From NCBI GenBank assembly GCA_014529385.2, contig CM043960.1:121821043-121885042 (forward strand): a DNA stretch of 64,000 bases. The letters run 5' to 3'. Position numbers and translations under genes: made by a program. The notes beneath the pieces are model-generated. The model saw only the letters and a list, made by a program, of their open reading frames with translations, was not told the DNA's origin and searched no databases. Origin of the DNA: Adiantum capillus-veneris. Lineage: Eukaryota; Streptophyta; Polypodiopsida; Polypodiales; Pteridaceae. Shown here in pieces: positions 21,076 to 30,829 of the stretch (its first letter is position 1; each line of letters opens with the position of its first letter).

Positions 21076-22115
21076 TGTCACCAGCGTGTGACTACTATCT
21101 ATCCTTTTTGTTGATTTCTTTCTTATTATTGATTCATTTTCACTTTTTGGAAGCACCCCTCGGGAAATCTAACTGCCCTGCATTGCATAGCTAGTGTGGA
21201 ACTGTTCAGAGGGAGTCTAGGCCTGAGGGCAAGAGAGCACTAAGGTTGGACAAGGACTATGGTTAGCCAAAGTGGGGTCATTGACTAGCCAAAGTGGAAT
21301 CCTTTGCTACAGAGGCTACATTTCAGTTATGGGTGTGGCTGCAGTGTACAAAGGGGGTCAGATGACCTAGAAAGATACAATGGCAGCATCTCCTAAAATT
21401 TAGGGAACTGCTATTTTAGGACCTGAAAATGTGTCCGCGTCATTACCACCGGTATGACTAGGGAAACATTTTATTACTCTGCCGCGAAGTCAACTGGGCA
21501 ACCGGTCATGATATTTTTAAGCGGCGAACCCGAAACGGGAAAATGCTTGTAAATGCGCCAAGTGGCACATTTCTGTGCACTTTCCTCCTCAAGGAAGAAG
21601 TGGCGCTGAATTTTAAGCTGGGAGAGGTTCATTTGCAGATTTTGTCACAGGTTAAGAGCTATGGAGTGCTTCCTTCCCTCCTATGTACAGTGCGGTGCAA
21701 GGAGTGATGCCCTGCACACTACGCACTGCCCTCTCTCTCCCCTATGGCATTATGTTATGCCCCTCTAGTGAGCTTTTCAATTGACCAATGTACAGTTGTG
21801 TGGGTTCATGCACGATTGCCGAGGCAAGAGCCTCTTGCACAAGTACTAGCTAGCGGCTAATCCCCCGCAGGTAGAGGTGAATTCAGAGAGGTTTCACGCC
21901 AGAAATCTCGTCCGATTCAAAGGGCAAGTGCGAGAGCTCAAGGACTTGCTGCGGATGCGACCGGCACGCGAAACGGAGCCCGAAACAGTAAATTACAGCC
22001 TGCTGTGTATTTTTGTAGGTTTAGGGTTTTGGCCCTAAACGGTCCCTAATACCCCCAGGAGGTTCGGAGACGCGAGGGGACCGCAGTACAGGTGATCTGG
22101 CGCATTTTCGGGGCT
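21076..22115 (+). repeat. Truncated 3' LTR of element B
   Basis: It matches the 5' LTR up to GCATTTTCGGGGCTGA, then changes abruptly to unrelated sequence. About the last 430 bases, including the GGCGCC motif and the poly(A) signal, are missing. Confidence 0.85.
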
Positions 22116-22631
22116 GAACATTCAAACTTAAACGGGGTAAATTTGCAAACTCTTGCTTCCGCCACCTCCTTCAGCTGTTCCTACCCCTCAACCTCCCCCA
22201 CCTTCAAAATCTTCTCCTCAGGTACAAACCAAAGGTGCTTTAGCTTTCACCTCGACATCTGGGGCAAATAAAGGCAAAGGGAAACAATAACAATTTCCTA
22301 CACTTCTTGCTTCTCCTAATGCAAAAGATAAAGGGAAAGAGCATGTTTCAACCTCTCAGGCTTGGATAGTGCCCAAGAAAACGGTTAAAGCTTGTTAGAG
22401 TTACACCACCGTTGCTTCACCATTTTGTACGGCTAGTGATTGTCCCGAGCTGGCCATCCATCGCACATCACGTAGATTGCATGGGCGGACACTTTAGCAC
22501 GTGTCCAGCCGGTCATTTTCTGAGCTTGGCTGGGTGCACACTTTTTTAGCCATTTTTGGGCTTTTATGTTTTTTGCACAAGTTCACATTTTGCCCTACCT
22601 CAACCTAACATTCTATAAATAGAATGGTTAG
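22116..22631 (+). other. Unassigned retroelement remnant and LTR promoter
   Basis: One frame reads a proline- and lysine-rich tail (PPPPSAVPTPQPPPPSKS; ANKGKGKQ; STSQAWIVPKKTVKAC, then stop), which looks like a retroelement gag or ORF1 end. After it comes LTR-like noncoding sequence with TATAAATA at 22613-22620. It is interrupted at 22631 by a solo LTR and resumes at 24109. Confidence 0.4.
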
Positions 22632-24108
22632 TGTCACCAGCGTGTGACTACTATTTATCCTTTTTGTTGATTTCTTTCTTATTATCTATTTACTTTCACT
22701 TTTTGGAAACACCCCTCGGGAAATCTAACTGCCCTGCATTGCATAGCTAGTGTGGAACTGTCCAGAGGGAGTCCAGGCCTGAGGGCAAGAGAGCACTAAG
22801 GTTGGACAAGGACTATGGTTAGCCAAGTGGGGTCATTGACTAGCCAAAGTGGAATCCTTTGCTACAGAGGCTACATTTCAGTTTTGGATGTGGCCGCAGT
22901 GTACAAAGAGGGTCGGATGACCTAGAAAGATACAATGGCAGCATCTCCTAAAATTTAGGGAACTGCTATTTTGGGACCTGAAAATGTGTTGGGGTCATTA
23001 CCTCCGGAATGACAAAGGGAACATTTTCTTACTCTGCCGTGAAGTCAACTGGGCAACCGGTTGGGATATTTTTAGGCGGCAACCCCGAAACGGGAAAATG
23101 CTTGTAAAAGTGCCAAGTGGCACCTTCTGGTGCACTTGCCTTATGCAACAAGAAGTGGCGCTGAATTTGAAGAGGGGAGAGCCTCATTTTCAGATTTTGT
23201 CACAGGTTAAGAGCTATGGAGTGCTTGCTTTCCCTCTTATGCACAGTGCGGTGACAGGAGTGATGCCCTGCACGCTACGCACTGCCCTCTCTCTCCCCTT
23301 TGGCAGTATGTTATGCCCCTCTAGTGGGCTCTTCATTTGACCAATGTACAGTTGTGTGGGTTCATGCGCGATTGCCGAGGCAAGAGCCTCTTGCACAGGT
23401 ACTGGATTAGCTAGCGGCTAATCCCCCCGCAGGTACAGGTGAATTCGGAGAGGTTTCACGCCAGAAATCTCGTCCGATTCAAAGGGCAAGTAGCCCTACA
23501 GGTGCGGGAGCTCGAGGACTTGCTAGGGATGCGACCGGCACGCGAAACGGAGCCCGAAACAGCGAATTACAGCTTGCTGTGTATTTTTGCAGGTTTAGGG
23601 TTTTGGCCCTAAACGGACCCTAATACCCCCAGGAGGTTCGGGGACGCAAGGGGACCGCTGTACAGGCGATCTGGCGCATTTTCAGGGCTGAAAACAGAGA
23701 ATTCAGCGTGCTGCAGATTCTCGCCAGGTTTTGCAAAGCGCCCGTATGCGTCGGGAAAGTCAGTCAATGCGTGGGAATACTGACCGTGAAGGGTTCTAGT
23801 ACAGTTATGCTGCCGAAATCGGGTTGGAACAGAGGAAATTTAGCCGAGTTTGTGCGGGGCAGCTTGTAGGGAACCTCAGCGTTTATTCCCTCTTGTGAAC
23901 AATAAAGAAATACCGAAAGGGGCGCCTAAGTTAGGGGCCAATCTGGTGTCTGTCTACTCATACAGGTGCAATCTAGCAGCCTGTATCCCTCTCCCCTTTG
24001 TTGTGTCTTGAAAGTACAGGTAAAATAGACGACTAATAATGGGTGAAAGCTAAATCAAGGTTTAAAGTAAAGTCTACCGCCCTTTTTGGATTGAACAGGC
24101 CGGTTTCA
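22632..24108 (+). repeat. Solo LTR of family B with target duplication
   Basis: A complete 1477-base LTR (TGTCACCAGCG...GGTTTCA) flanked by GTTAG at 22627-22631 and 24109-24113. No internal region is present, so unequal or intra-element LTR recombination removed it. The motif AATAAAGAAATACCG...GGGGCGCC lies at 23901-23940. Confidence 0.95.
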
Positions 24109-24164
24109 GTTAGGGTCTTGTAGTCATACATTGTGTATTGAGAGCATCATTGTAGAGCACTTGT

Positions 24165-24165
<1 letters not shown>

Positions 24166-24231
<66 letters not shown>
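24166..24231 (+). repeat. (TC)n microsatellite
   Basis: About 33 TC units, at the junction between the LTR-like remnant and the LTR of element D. Confidence 0.95.
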
Positions 24232-24232
<1 letters not shown>

Positions 24233-25406
24233 GTGTTTTCAGCGCGTGTGGCTCACACCCTCTCCACTGCTCACTCTCACATAGTATAAGTCGCCAAGCG
24301 TTGAAGAATCTGCATCGATTTGCTCCCAGAAGGCTAGCGCCTAGAGTAGCTACATACCCTCTGATTGCACAAGCCAGGATCATTAGCATCAGTAGCTAGT
24401 ACCTAGCATGAGTATTTTCCACTGCATGGTTTCAATTCCAACCTCTCATGTGAAACACCCCTTATGAGTCATTTTATTAAAAGTGACTTTTGGAATTCTT
24501 TTTGTAAGTTTGTTGGGAAGCTTGCCCTACCCAACATAGAATTCCTATAAATGAAAACCCATGGGGCACTCGGTAGAAGCAGATGACAGAAGACAAGCTT
24601 AGAGCACAAGTGCAGAGTGCAACCAGACAGCTTGCCCCAGCATTTTCTCACAAGATCAGCCAACATTTTTGGAGATCCATTCTCAGCGTTTTCAGCGTTC
24701 ATCAGCATTTCAGTTTTCAGCCCCTTAGAGCCTCGTGAGAACCCGCTCCGGCTCTCACCCGGTTGCAGACCCTCGCCAGTTTCCCCGTCAAGACACAGAT
24801 CAGCCTAGCGTTTCCAGATTTCAGCCAGATCAGCCAGCGTTTTTGCATTTCAGCCCTAGTCCGGCGAAGTGTTTGCAGATCCAAGCCGTAGTACGCTGCA
24901 GTAGCAGATCCAAAGCCAGAAGACCTAGCGTTTTCAATTTTCAGCCTTGACGCCGTCGTCGTTGACACCATCGTCATCGTCATCGCAGATCCCTATCTTG
25001 ACCTTCATCGCAATCGTCGTAGATTCCGGACTTGACGACGACACCTTCGTCGTCATCGTCACAGTCTCCATTGTCGTCGTCGACATAGTCATCATCAAGT
25101 ACCACAGCATCTAGAAGCATTGTACCAGACCTTTGTGCAATCTAAAGCAAATACCTCTCTAGCCATAGAGAGAGGGGCCCTTGGAGGGGGGTTTGGAAAC
25201 CCATCTGATGTTGTCTCTTCTCTCTCTCTAGCACTCTCTTGCACACTTACTCACAGTTTTCATTCCACTCTCGTGTTTTGGTCATTGCAAATTCTCTCAT
25301 TAAGTCAAGGAAGGCTCTTCTTTCCCGTCAATAAAAGGAACCTTGAGCACTTATTGTTCACTCATCCTGAGCCATACACCATCACTCACTTCCGTTGCAC
25401 ATTACA
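24232..25406 (+). repeat. 5' LTR of element D
   Basis: It aligns with the LTR of element A from about 24290 (TACATACCCTCTGATTGCAC compared with TGCATATCCTCTGGTTGCAC) to its end ATTACA. TATAAAT is at 24546. The transcribed part is again rich in CAGCGTTTT and TTCAGCC phrases and in GTC/ATC triplets (24950-25100). The true 5' terminus is not identified. Confidence 0.65.
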
Positions 25407-25407
25407 T

Positions 25408-25420
25408 TGGTATCAGAGCT
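25408..25420 (+). other. Primer binding site, initiator-Met tRNA type
   Basis: TGGTATCAGAGCT, a full match to the plant iMet site, two bases after the LTR. Confidence 0.85.
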
Positions 25421-25865
25421 CAGCTCTTTGGAAGTGTTTGGCATCATCACTCAAGGAAAGAAGCACAAGAAAACCACAAGAATTTTTTTTGGCTTGTTGT
25501 GGTCGCACATAACCCAAGACCACTTGGGTGTGTCGATCCATAATCTGTGTTTTTGAAGAGTGGCAGGTAACCCAAGAAAGAAGGGCTTGTCCAGCCTCCC
25601 GTCATTCTTCTTTTCCATTCATTGAGAGCGGACCTTGCACTTAGCGGCAACCAATTGACGTGAGGTGCGAAAAAGCAACCTTGATGTGAGCGCAAGGCTG
25701 GCAAGGGGTGCACCCGCAGGAAAGAGTCGAGCTTGGGTAAGAGAAAAGTCTTCTTAAACGTAGATTGCAAGCCAAGAACTCAAGAACCTCACGACTCTCA
25801 AGAACTCAAGAACCCAAGAATCCCAAGTACCCAAGAACTCAGTCATGGTCATCACCTAAAGCGGA

Positions 25866-26741
25866 ATGTATACTTTGCGTACAGGTGATGAGAGTGGAGT
25901 TGGAGAAGAAGAAGTTTCTATACCAGGAGGATTGTTGTCCGATCCTCCCCCATCCCCATCTATGCCACGGATTGCACCAAATCCCATGGAGGCTTTAGTC
26001 AAGTCGATGATGGAGATGATGCTACAACAAGAGATACGACGCGCCGCCTTCGAAGAACGAAGGGCAACTATGGAGCTTGAGTGTGAGCAAGCACGCATAG
26101 CGGCCAAAGAGAAGCACGCAGCTATGGAGTTAGAGCGAGAGGCGTGGAGAGACCAACGCATGAAGGAGTTGGTCCTACAGGTACTCTCCTCGAAGTCCGA
26201 GCCACTCAAGGAGGTGGGTGAGCCATCAGGGACCACAGGTAGAGATGCAGATTTCAACAACCCAGTCACTGAGAAGTTGACATTTAGTAAGTATGATGGT
26301 AGGATGGATGCTTCTTTGATTCATTCTTGGTTGCATCAATTTAATGCTTACTTTGAGACTCTCAAGAAAACAAGTAATAGTAAAGTTTTGACTGCTGCCA
26401 TCTACTTAGCGGGTGATGCCATTAATTGGTATCAAGCTTGGCAAGAGTCATAGATGGCTGAGCATGCTGAGGAAGGCGTACCCCTCTTTTTCAGTTGGAT
26501 AGACTTCCAAGACAAGCTCAAGGCTCGCTTCATGTCACCGCAGTATCTTGATCGATTAAAAGAAGATTGGCGTGTGGTCTTAAGCAAAATGGATTCCCTG
26601 TTATGTCTTTTTCTAACGGTATTTTGCAGATTGGTGTGCGATTGTGTAAGTTGGATGAGGATCGTAAGGAGGCTTCCTCTGTGGGTTAGACGAGTACATC
26701 AACTTCGATGTGCAAATTTTCAGCCCCAAGGACTAAAATGA
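25866..26741 (+). pseudogene. Gag of element D
   Basis: The open frame from 25866 (MYTLRTGDESGVGEEE) has a proline-serine segment (DPPPSPSMPRIAPNPME), a strongly helical, charged coiled-coil stretch at residues 45-115, and a retrotransposon gag core ending FSKYDGRMDASLIHSWLHQF and YLAGDAINWYQAW. A stop at 26451-26453 is followed in frame by the rest of the core (FFSWIDFQDKLKARF). The N-terminal coiled coil is longer than in typical Ty3 gag. Confidence 0.75.
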
Positions 26742-27620
26742 TGCTGTCAGAATTGCCTTAGCACAAGAAATGAAGCACAACCAAGGCAAGCCGAAGGAGA
26801 ACAAGTCGAGTACTTCGCAAGACCAACCGAATGGTAAGCATGGTAAGACCATTGGTAAGAATGACGGTAATTCTTCTTCTCAATCTTCTTCTACACCTAG
26901 AGCACATAAGTCTCACAATGATGATAAAGGAAAGGCTAAAACTCAGGACGCCCCTAAGTTGACGCCTGATGAAAAATCTGCTCAAGTAATTTTAGGAGGT
27001 TGGTTAACTCTTGAAGTACGAGCCGAATACGCGCGCGACAAAAGATGTTTTGCATGTCACACTAAAGGTCGCATGAAACGAGATTGTCCTAAGAAAGAAG
27101 ACCCTAAAGAACCCACAAACTCCACATCATCTGTGAATGCACTCAGTGAGCACATTAATGTGTCTAAAGTTTCTCATGATCATGTAGATGAGTCTCTCAT
27201 GTTGTGTTATGGTCATGTGAATAGTACACGCATTGTGATCTTGTTTGATTCGGATAGTATGCATGATGTGATTAGTGACTCTCTCGTGAAGAGCGCACGT
27301 TTAGGAGCTCTCCCCATAGATCCCATTGAGATCTCTGGATTTGCTCCTGGCATGCACTCTTCATTCTTGATGAATGTCCTGATGTGACAGTGTTAGTCCA
27401 TAATGCAAGTTTTCGTCGTCGTTTTGTTGTTTCTCCTCTCAAACGATGTGATTTGATTTTTGGCATTCAGTGGTTTAAAGGTCACAATCTGCAAGTTAGT
27501 TGAAAAGAGAACTCTCTCACTCTCGCAGTTGAAGGAGCACCTCCCGTGGTCCTTCGCTGTGACAAGAACATACCTTCTTTGCCATTAGTCTCTCACTCTC
27601 ATGATTCGAAAGAGGTTAAA
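26742..27620 (+). pseudogene. Zinc knuckle and retropepsin of element D
   Basis: A lysine/serine-rich stretch leads to CFACHTKGRMKRDC (27049-27090), a zinc knuckle whose histidine is replaced by arginine. The protease follows: VILFDSDSMHDVISDSLVKS, where the catalytic D-S-G reads D-S-D, and CDLIFGIQWF after a stop at 27385-27387. Both key residues are lost, so this copy is inactive. Confidence 0.75.
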
Positions 27621-28310
27621 ACACGTAGTATAATTTTTTCTCTCAGTACACAATTTCACAGTCTAGGAAATCATGAGTCATTGCATGAAAAGAACTCTTT
27701 TGCTGTCATGTCTTCTCCGAAGCACGACACGCATTTTTTGCATGATAAAGATGTGATTGTTCGCAAGGATGATGGTTTGGATGATGATGTTTCTAGTGAA
27801 GCTAATCTCAATGCAGATACGATGAGTGACACACGACCGATCTTGACTCTTGAGTCGAGGTCCAAAGAACCAATTCAGGAAGTATTTTGTCTTCGCATGA
27901 TTAGTCAACACGCATTGTTCGAGTTTCTCATTCGTGATGGTCTCGTCTTTTCGTCACCGTCTTTATGTGTTATCTTTTCACAGACATGCCATATTGCACA
28001 ATGCACATGATTCACTTACGAATGAGCACGAATGTATGCGGATCGCTCTCGAAAAGGAAGAACATTTGCATTCAAGGAATCCACCATGTTTCATGATTGT
28101 CCCTTTTGTCAATCGATTTTCCATGTTTATTCCTTGGCATGACAGTCTCAAAAAAAGCACGAGCACGATCGTCCATCGAGCATTTGCATTTCCGTTGTGA
28201 TTTGCCAAAGGTTGGTAGGTTTAGGTCGAAAGCTCAAGATTCGAACTCATTTTTTGCATGTGTTTGGTGAACGGTTTCGCACTCCGTCACTTTGTTCATT
28301 TCCATTGCAT
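27621..28310 (+). other. Acidic linker and 3' untranslated part of element D
   Basis: It shares blocks with element A: SSPKHDTHFLHDKD, VSSEANLNADTMSDT and LESRSKEPIQEV. After about 27960 stops accumulate. Its function in the parent element is unknown; an overlong gag-pol spacer or a separate ORF are both possible. Confidence 0.5.
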
Positions 28311-28722
28311 GTCGTCATCGCAGTACCAAGCATCTCCAGTAGTACCCATGCACCTCAGCAGCACCGTAGTACAAGTACCCCTTCTCGTCATTGTCGTCGT
28401 CGACGACAACGCAATACCCCAGCATCTAGTATCCCTTCCGTATTGGCTTGGCTTCTGCCTAGCTCAGCGTAAGGATCATCAGGACCTTAGCACCCAAGTA
28501 CCTTCAGTACCCCACAGTACCATTGTGCAAGAAATTAAGAAAGTACTTGCTCTGGCAATAAAGCAAGGGGGCCCTTAAAGGTGGTTGGGACTCGACATGC
28601 CGTGTCGTCTCTCTGCGTCTCTTAGTTCAGCTCTATTCTTTCAACTGAAGTAAAGTAACCCTTGTGTTTGTGCGGAGTACTAGATCTGAGCTTAACCCTC
28701 AACGCTTCCGCTGCACCTGACA
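28311..28722 (+). repeat. 3' LTR remnant of element D
   Basis: GTACC-, CAGCA- and GTCGTC-rich sequence, then AATAAAGCAAGGGGGCCC and the terminal CGCTTCCGCTGCACCTGACA, matching the LTR ends of A and of the solo LTR. U3 and the promoter are missing. Confidence 0.6.
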
Positions 28723-28864
28723 TTCGGGGGCTGGCCAGAATAGGGGCTGATCTGGAGACGCCTGGCTTTTTCTGGGGCTGAAAATAGGGAGACGAGTTCT
28801 GCTCTTGCTATAAAGAGGGGGAAAGGGGTCGATTATCCAGGAATATCAAGAGAGAGAGGGGGCC
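28723..28864 (+). other. Short unassigned segment before LTR F1
   Basis: GGGGCTGATCTGG and GGGGCTGAAAATAGG recall the U3/R text of B-family LTRs. The last 20 bases (AATATCAAGAGAGAGAGGGG) look like the polypurine tract that precedes the other F LTRs, so F1 may itself be the right-hand LTR of a lost copy. Confidence 0.4.
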
Positions 28865-29603
28865 TGTCACAAATTGCTGACGTGTCAAGCCATTGAAGAA
28901 GTGAGCCAACTTGTAGATCCCAGTTGAGGGGCCTAGACCCTAAGAGAACAAGCAACAAAGGCAGCAAAAGAAGTTCTACCAACTTGCAAAGCCTTGCCAA
29001 GTGGCCTAAGTTAAAAGAAGAGTTCCCACCAACTTATGGGACCCCGTCCGATGGGGGCCCAAGTTCCTAGGGGCATACAAACAATAAAATAAAGCAGGAC
29101 CACACACACACAGAGGAAGAAATTTGCGTAGAACTTGCTGATGTAGCAGCCATACGGATGCCTCACGTGTTGCGATGCAGCACATGCCACGTGGCAGTAA
29201 TATGGATTTTCGTGTTTGGCGCTGCAGCCTAATGATGTGGCAGAACCGTACGGAATATCCTAGATTTGTGCAGGCTAATATTGGGAGACCATATGCTTTT
29301 AGGATCAAGTGCTTTTCATTGTAAACTGCTTTTCAGGCTTAGGGCCTTTAAATATGTGTTGTGGGCTCATTCTCTAACACGATTCCCCGCGTGGAAGTGC
29401 AGAGCACGGGAATATCGGCTTGTACTGAGTTGAAGCATTATATAGAAATATCGAAAGGCGCGCTAGGGTTTGGGGCCAGTGCTCTCTTGGAATGGAACTC
29501 CGCCACTCCCCGTCTCGTGTGTCGTGCATCTCTTTTAGTTCACTGTTATTTGAAGTGCTAAAAGTTGTTCTTTTCCATTGGCACGTGGTGCCTTCTCGTT
29601 ACA
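28865..29603 (+). repeat. LTR F1
   Basis: TGTCACAAATTGCTGACG...CTCGTTACA, 739 bases. The shared GGCGCC-type motif at 29440-29480 is diverged here (AAATATCGAAAGGCGCGCTA, then TTTGGGGCCAG). Confidence 0.85.
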
Positions 29604-29616
29604 TGGTATCAAAGCT
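29604..29616 (+). other. Primer binding site after LTR F1
   Basis: TGGTATCAAAGCT, the iMet site with one change, immediately after the LTR. Confidence 0.75.
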
Positions 29617-29672
29617 CCGGTCGTGTGCTTTTCTGAAAGTATGTTGGTCCTACCCAGAAAAGACAAAGCACC

Positions 29673-30311
29673 ATGGCGTTTATGGACTCGGTAGAGTACC
29701 TGCAGTTTCTCCTCGTTGAGCTTCGTGACATTCTTTCGCGACATCCATAGCAGAATCGTCCGATGTTGTAGGGTTTCCAACAGTTCCTTAATTACATGTT
29801 AACCCCTCTGATGCCCTAGGTGGTACCTCCTCCTCCGGCATCAGAAAGTAGGAGAGCTTCCAACCAGCAACCTTCCCAGCCAATTGTTCCGATCGGGGGA
29901 GTCTTCTGCGACCATCTGACCGTGATCCACCAGTGCAACCGCCTCTGCCTTCGGTGTTGCCACCACCTCCCTCACCACCACCGCCACCAGGATACAATGA
30001 TTGGAGCGCGTATGTAAATCCTTATTATCCGTACTCGGGGTACGCACCTAACCAGCCAAAGGATTTCAAAGATGGTGGCACGACAATAAAATTTTCCACT
30101 TTTTCTGGAGTGAAAGATCGGAAGAAAGCCTTGCAGTTCCTTCAAAAATTGGACAACGTCTATGCTTTGGGGAACTATACGGAAGAGTCAAAGATTTCTC
30201 GAGCAGCGGGATTTCTCAAAGATAATGCCATGCAATGGTGGAGTTCAATCGCAACACAACCGCATGCTCCAAGGACATGGCAAGCTTTCAGGAAAATTTT
30301 TGCACGCAGTT
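29673..30311 (+). pseudogene. Gag of F copy 1, N-terminal part
   Basis: It starts MAFMDSVEYLQFLLVELRD and acquires stops within 30 codons. After a proline-rich segment (PPPPSPPPPPGYNDW) the capsid core is open: KFSTFSGVKDRKKALQFLQ, YTEESKISRAAGF and NAMQWWSSIA. It is cut after FARS by a LINE at 30312 and continues at 37235. Confidence 0.8.
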
Positions 30312-30829
30312 TTTTTTTTTTTTCCCCTGAGAAAAAGATCCTTCTATTAGTTAATGAAACTGTCCACATGGCTACAACCACCTCTTTGAGAGAGGGCTAC
30401 AACAACCATGAAGGGGAGACTCTCCCAATGAAAAAACAACATATGTACAATGGGGCTAAATCAAGAGATGGGAGGAGGGAAAAGCCACACAGGTGGACGG
30501 TAGTGCCATCTGAGTACTCCCTGGACCATGGTGAAAAAAGGCCCAAGACGCCAGAGTCGAAGGAAGGCCTCTCTACGCTCCCGCTGCATGCGGTCGTAGC
30601 TGCCTTGGAGTCTCTCTAGCTGTCCTCTAAGAGGGTGGATCAGCTCTAGCCAAAGATCGCGAACAGTCTCTGCTGGTGATACAGGGCGAGCCTCAAAGAT
30701 GCGGAAACAGCGGGCCCGGAAGATGAACCAGAGTGTCAGGCCACTGATGAGCTCCCAGCACTGCTCTCTCTCATTGCACCACTCCTATGGAGTAAGCTCT
30801 GTGGTAGGCTGGAGTGTAGGCCGCCCCCT

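Larger units (their letters stand above)
13827..22115 (+). mobile_element. Ty3 chromovirus B (truncated 3' LTR)
   Basis: Order: LTR, PBS, gag, protease, RT, RNase H, integrase, chromodomain, 3' noncoding region, polypurine tract, partial LTR. That is the Ty3 gene order, and the C-terminal chromodomain marks a chromovirus. It is inserted in element A after GAGCC (13822-13826); the matching right-hand duplication cannot be checked because the 3' LTR breaks off at 22115. Every reading frame is interrupted. Confidence 0.85.
24232..28722 (+). mobile_element. LTR retrotransposon D (gag-protease only)
   Basis: 5' LTR, iMet PBS, gag, zinc knuckle, protease, acidic linker, then directly the end of a 3' LTR. 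No RT, RNase H or integrase sequence is found anywhere in its 4.5 kb. It is a relative of element A. The left edge is set by the microsatellite and is uncertain. Confidence 0.65.

Noticed and set aside
13827-24108. Possibility that the three family-B LTRs form a tandem LTR array like family F.
   Set aside because: The third LTR has its own GTTAG duplication and unrelated flanks, so it is an independent solo LTR.
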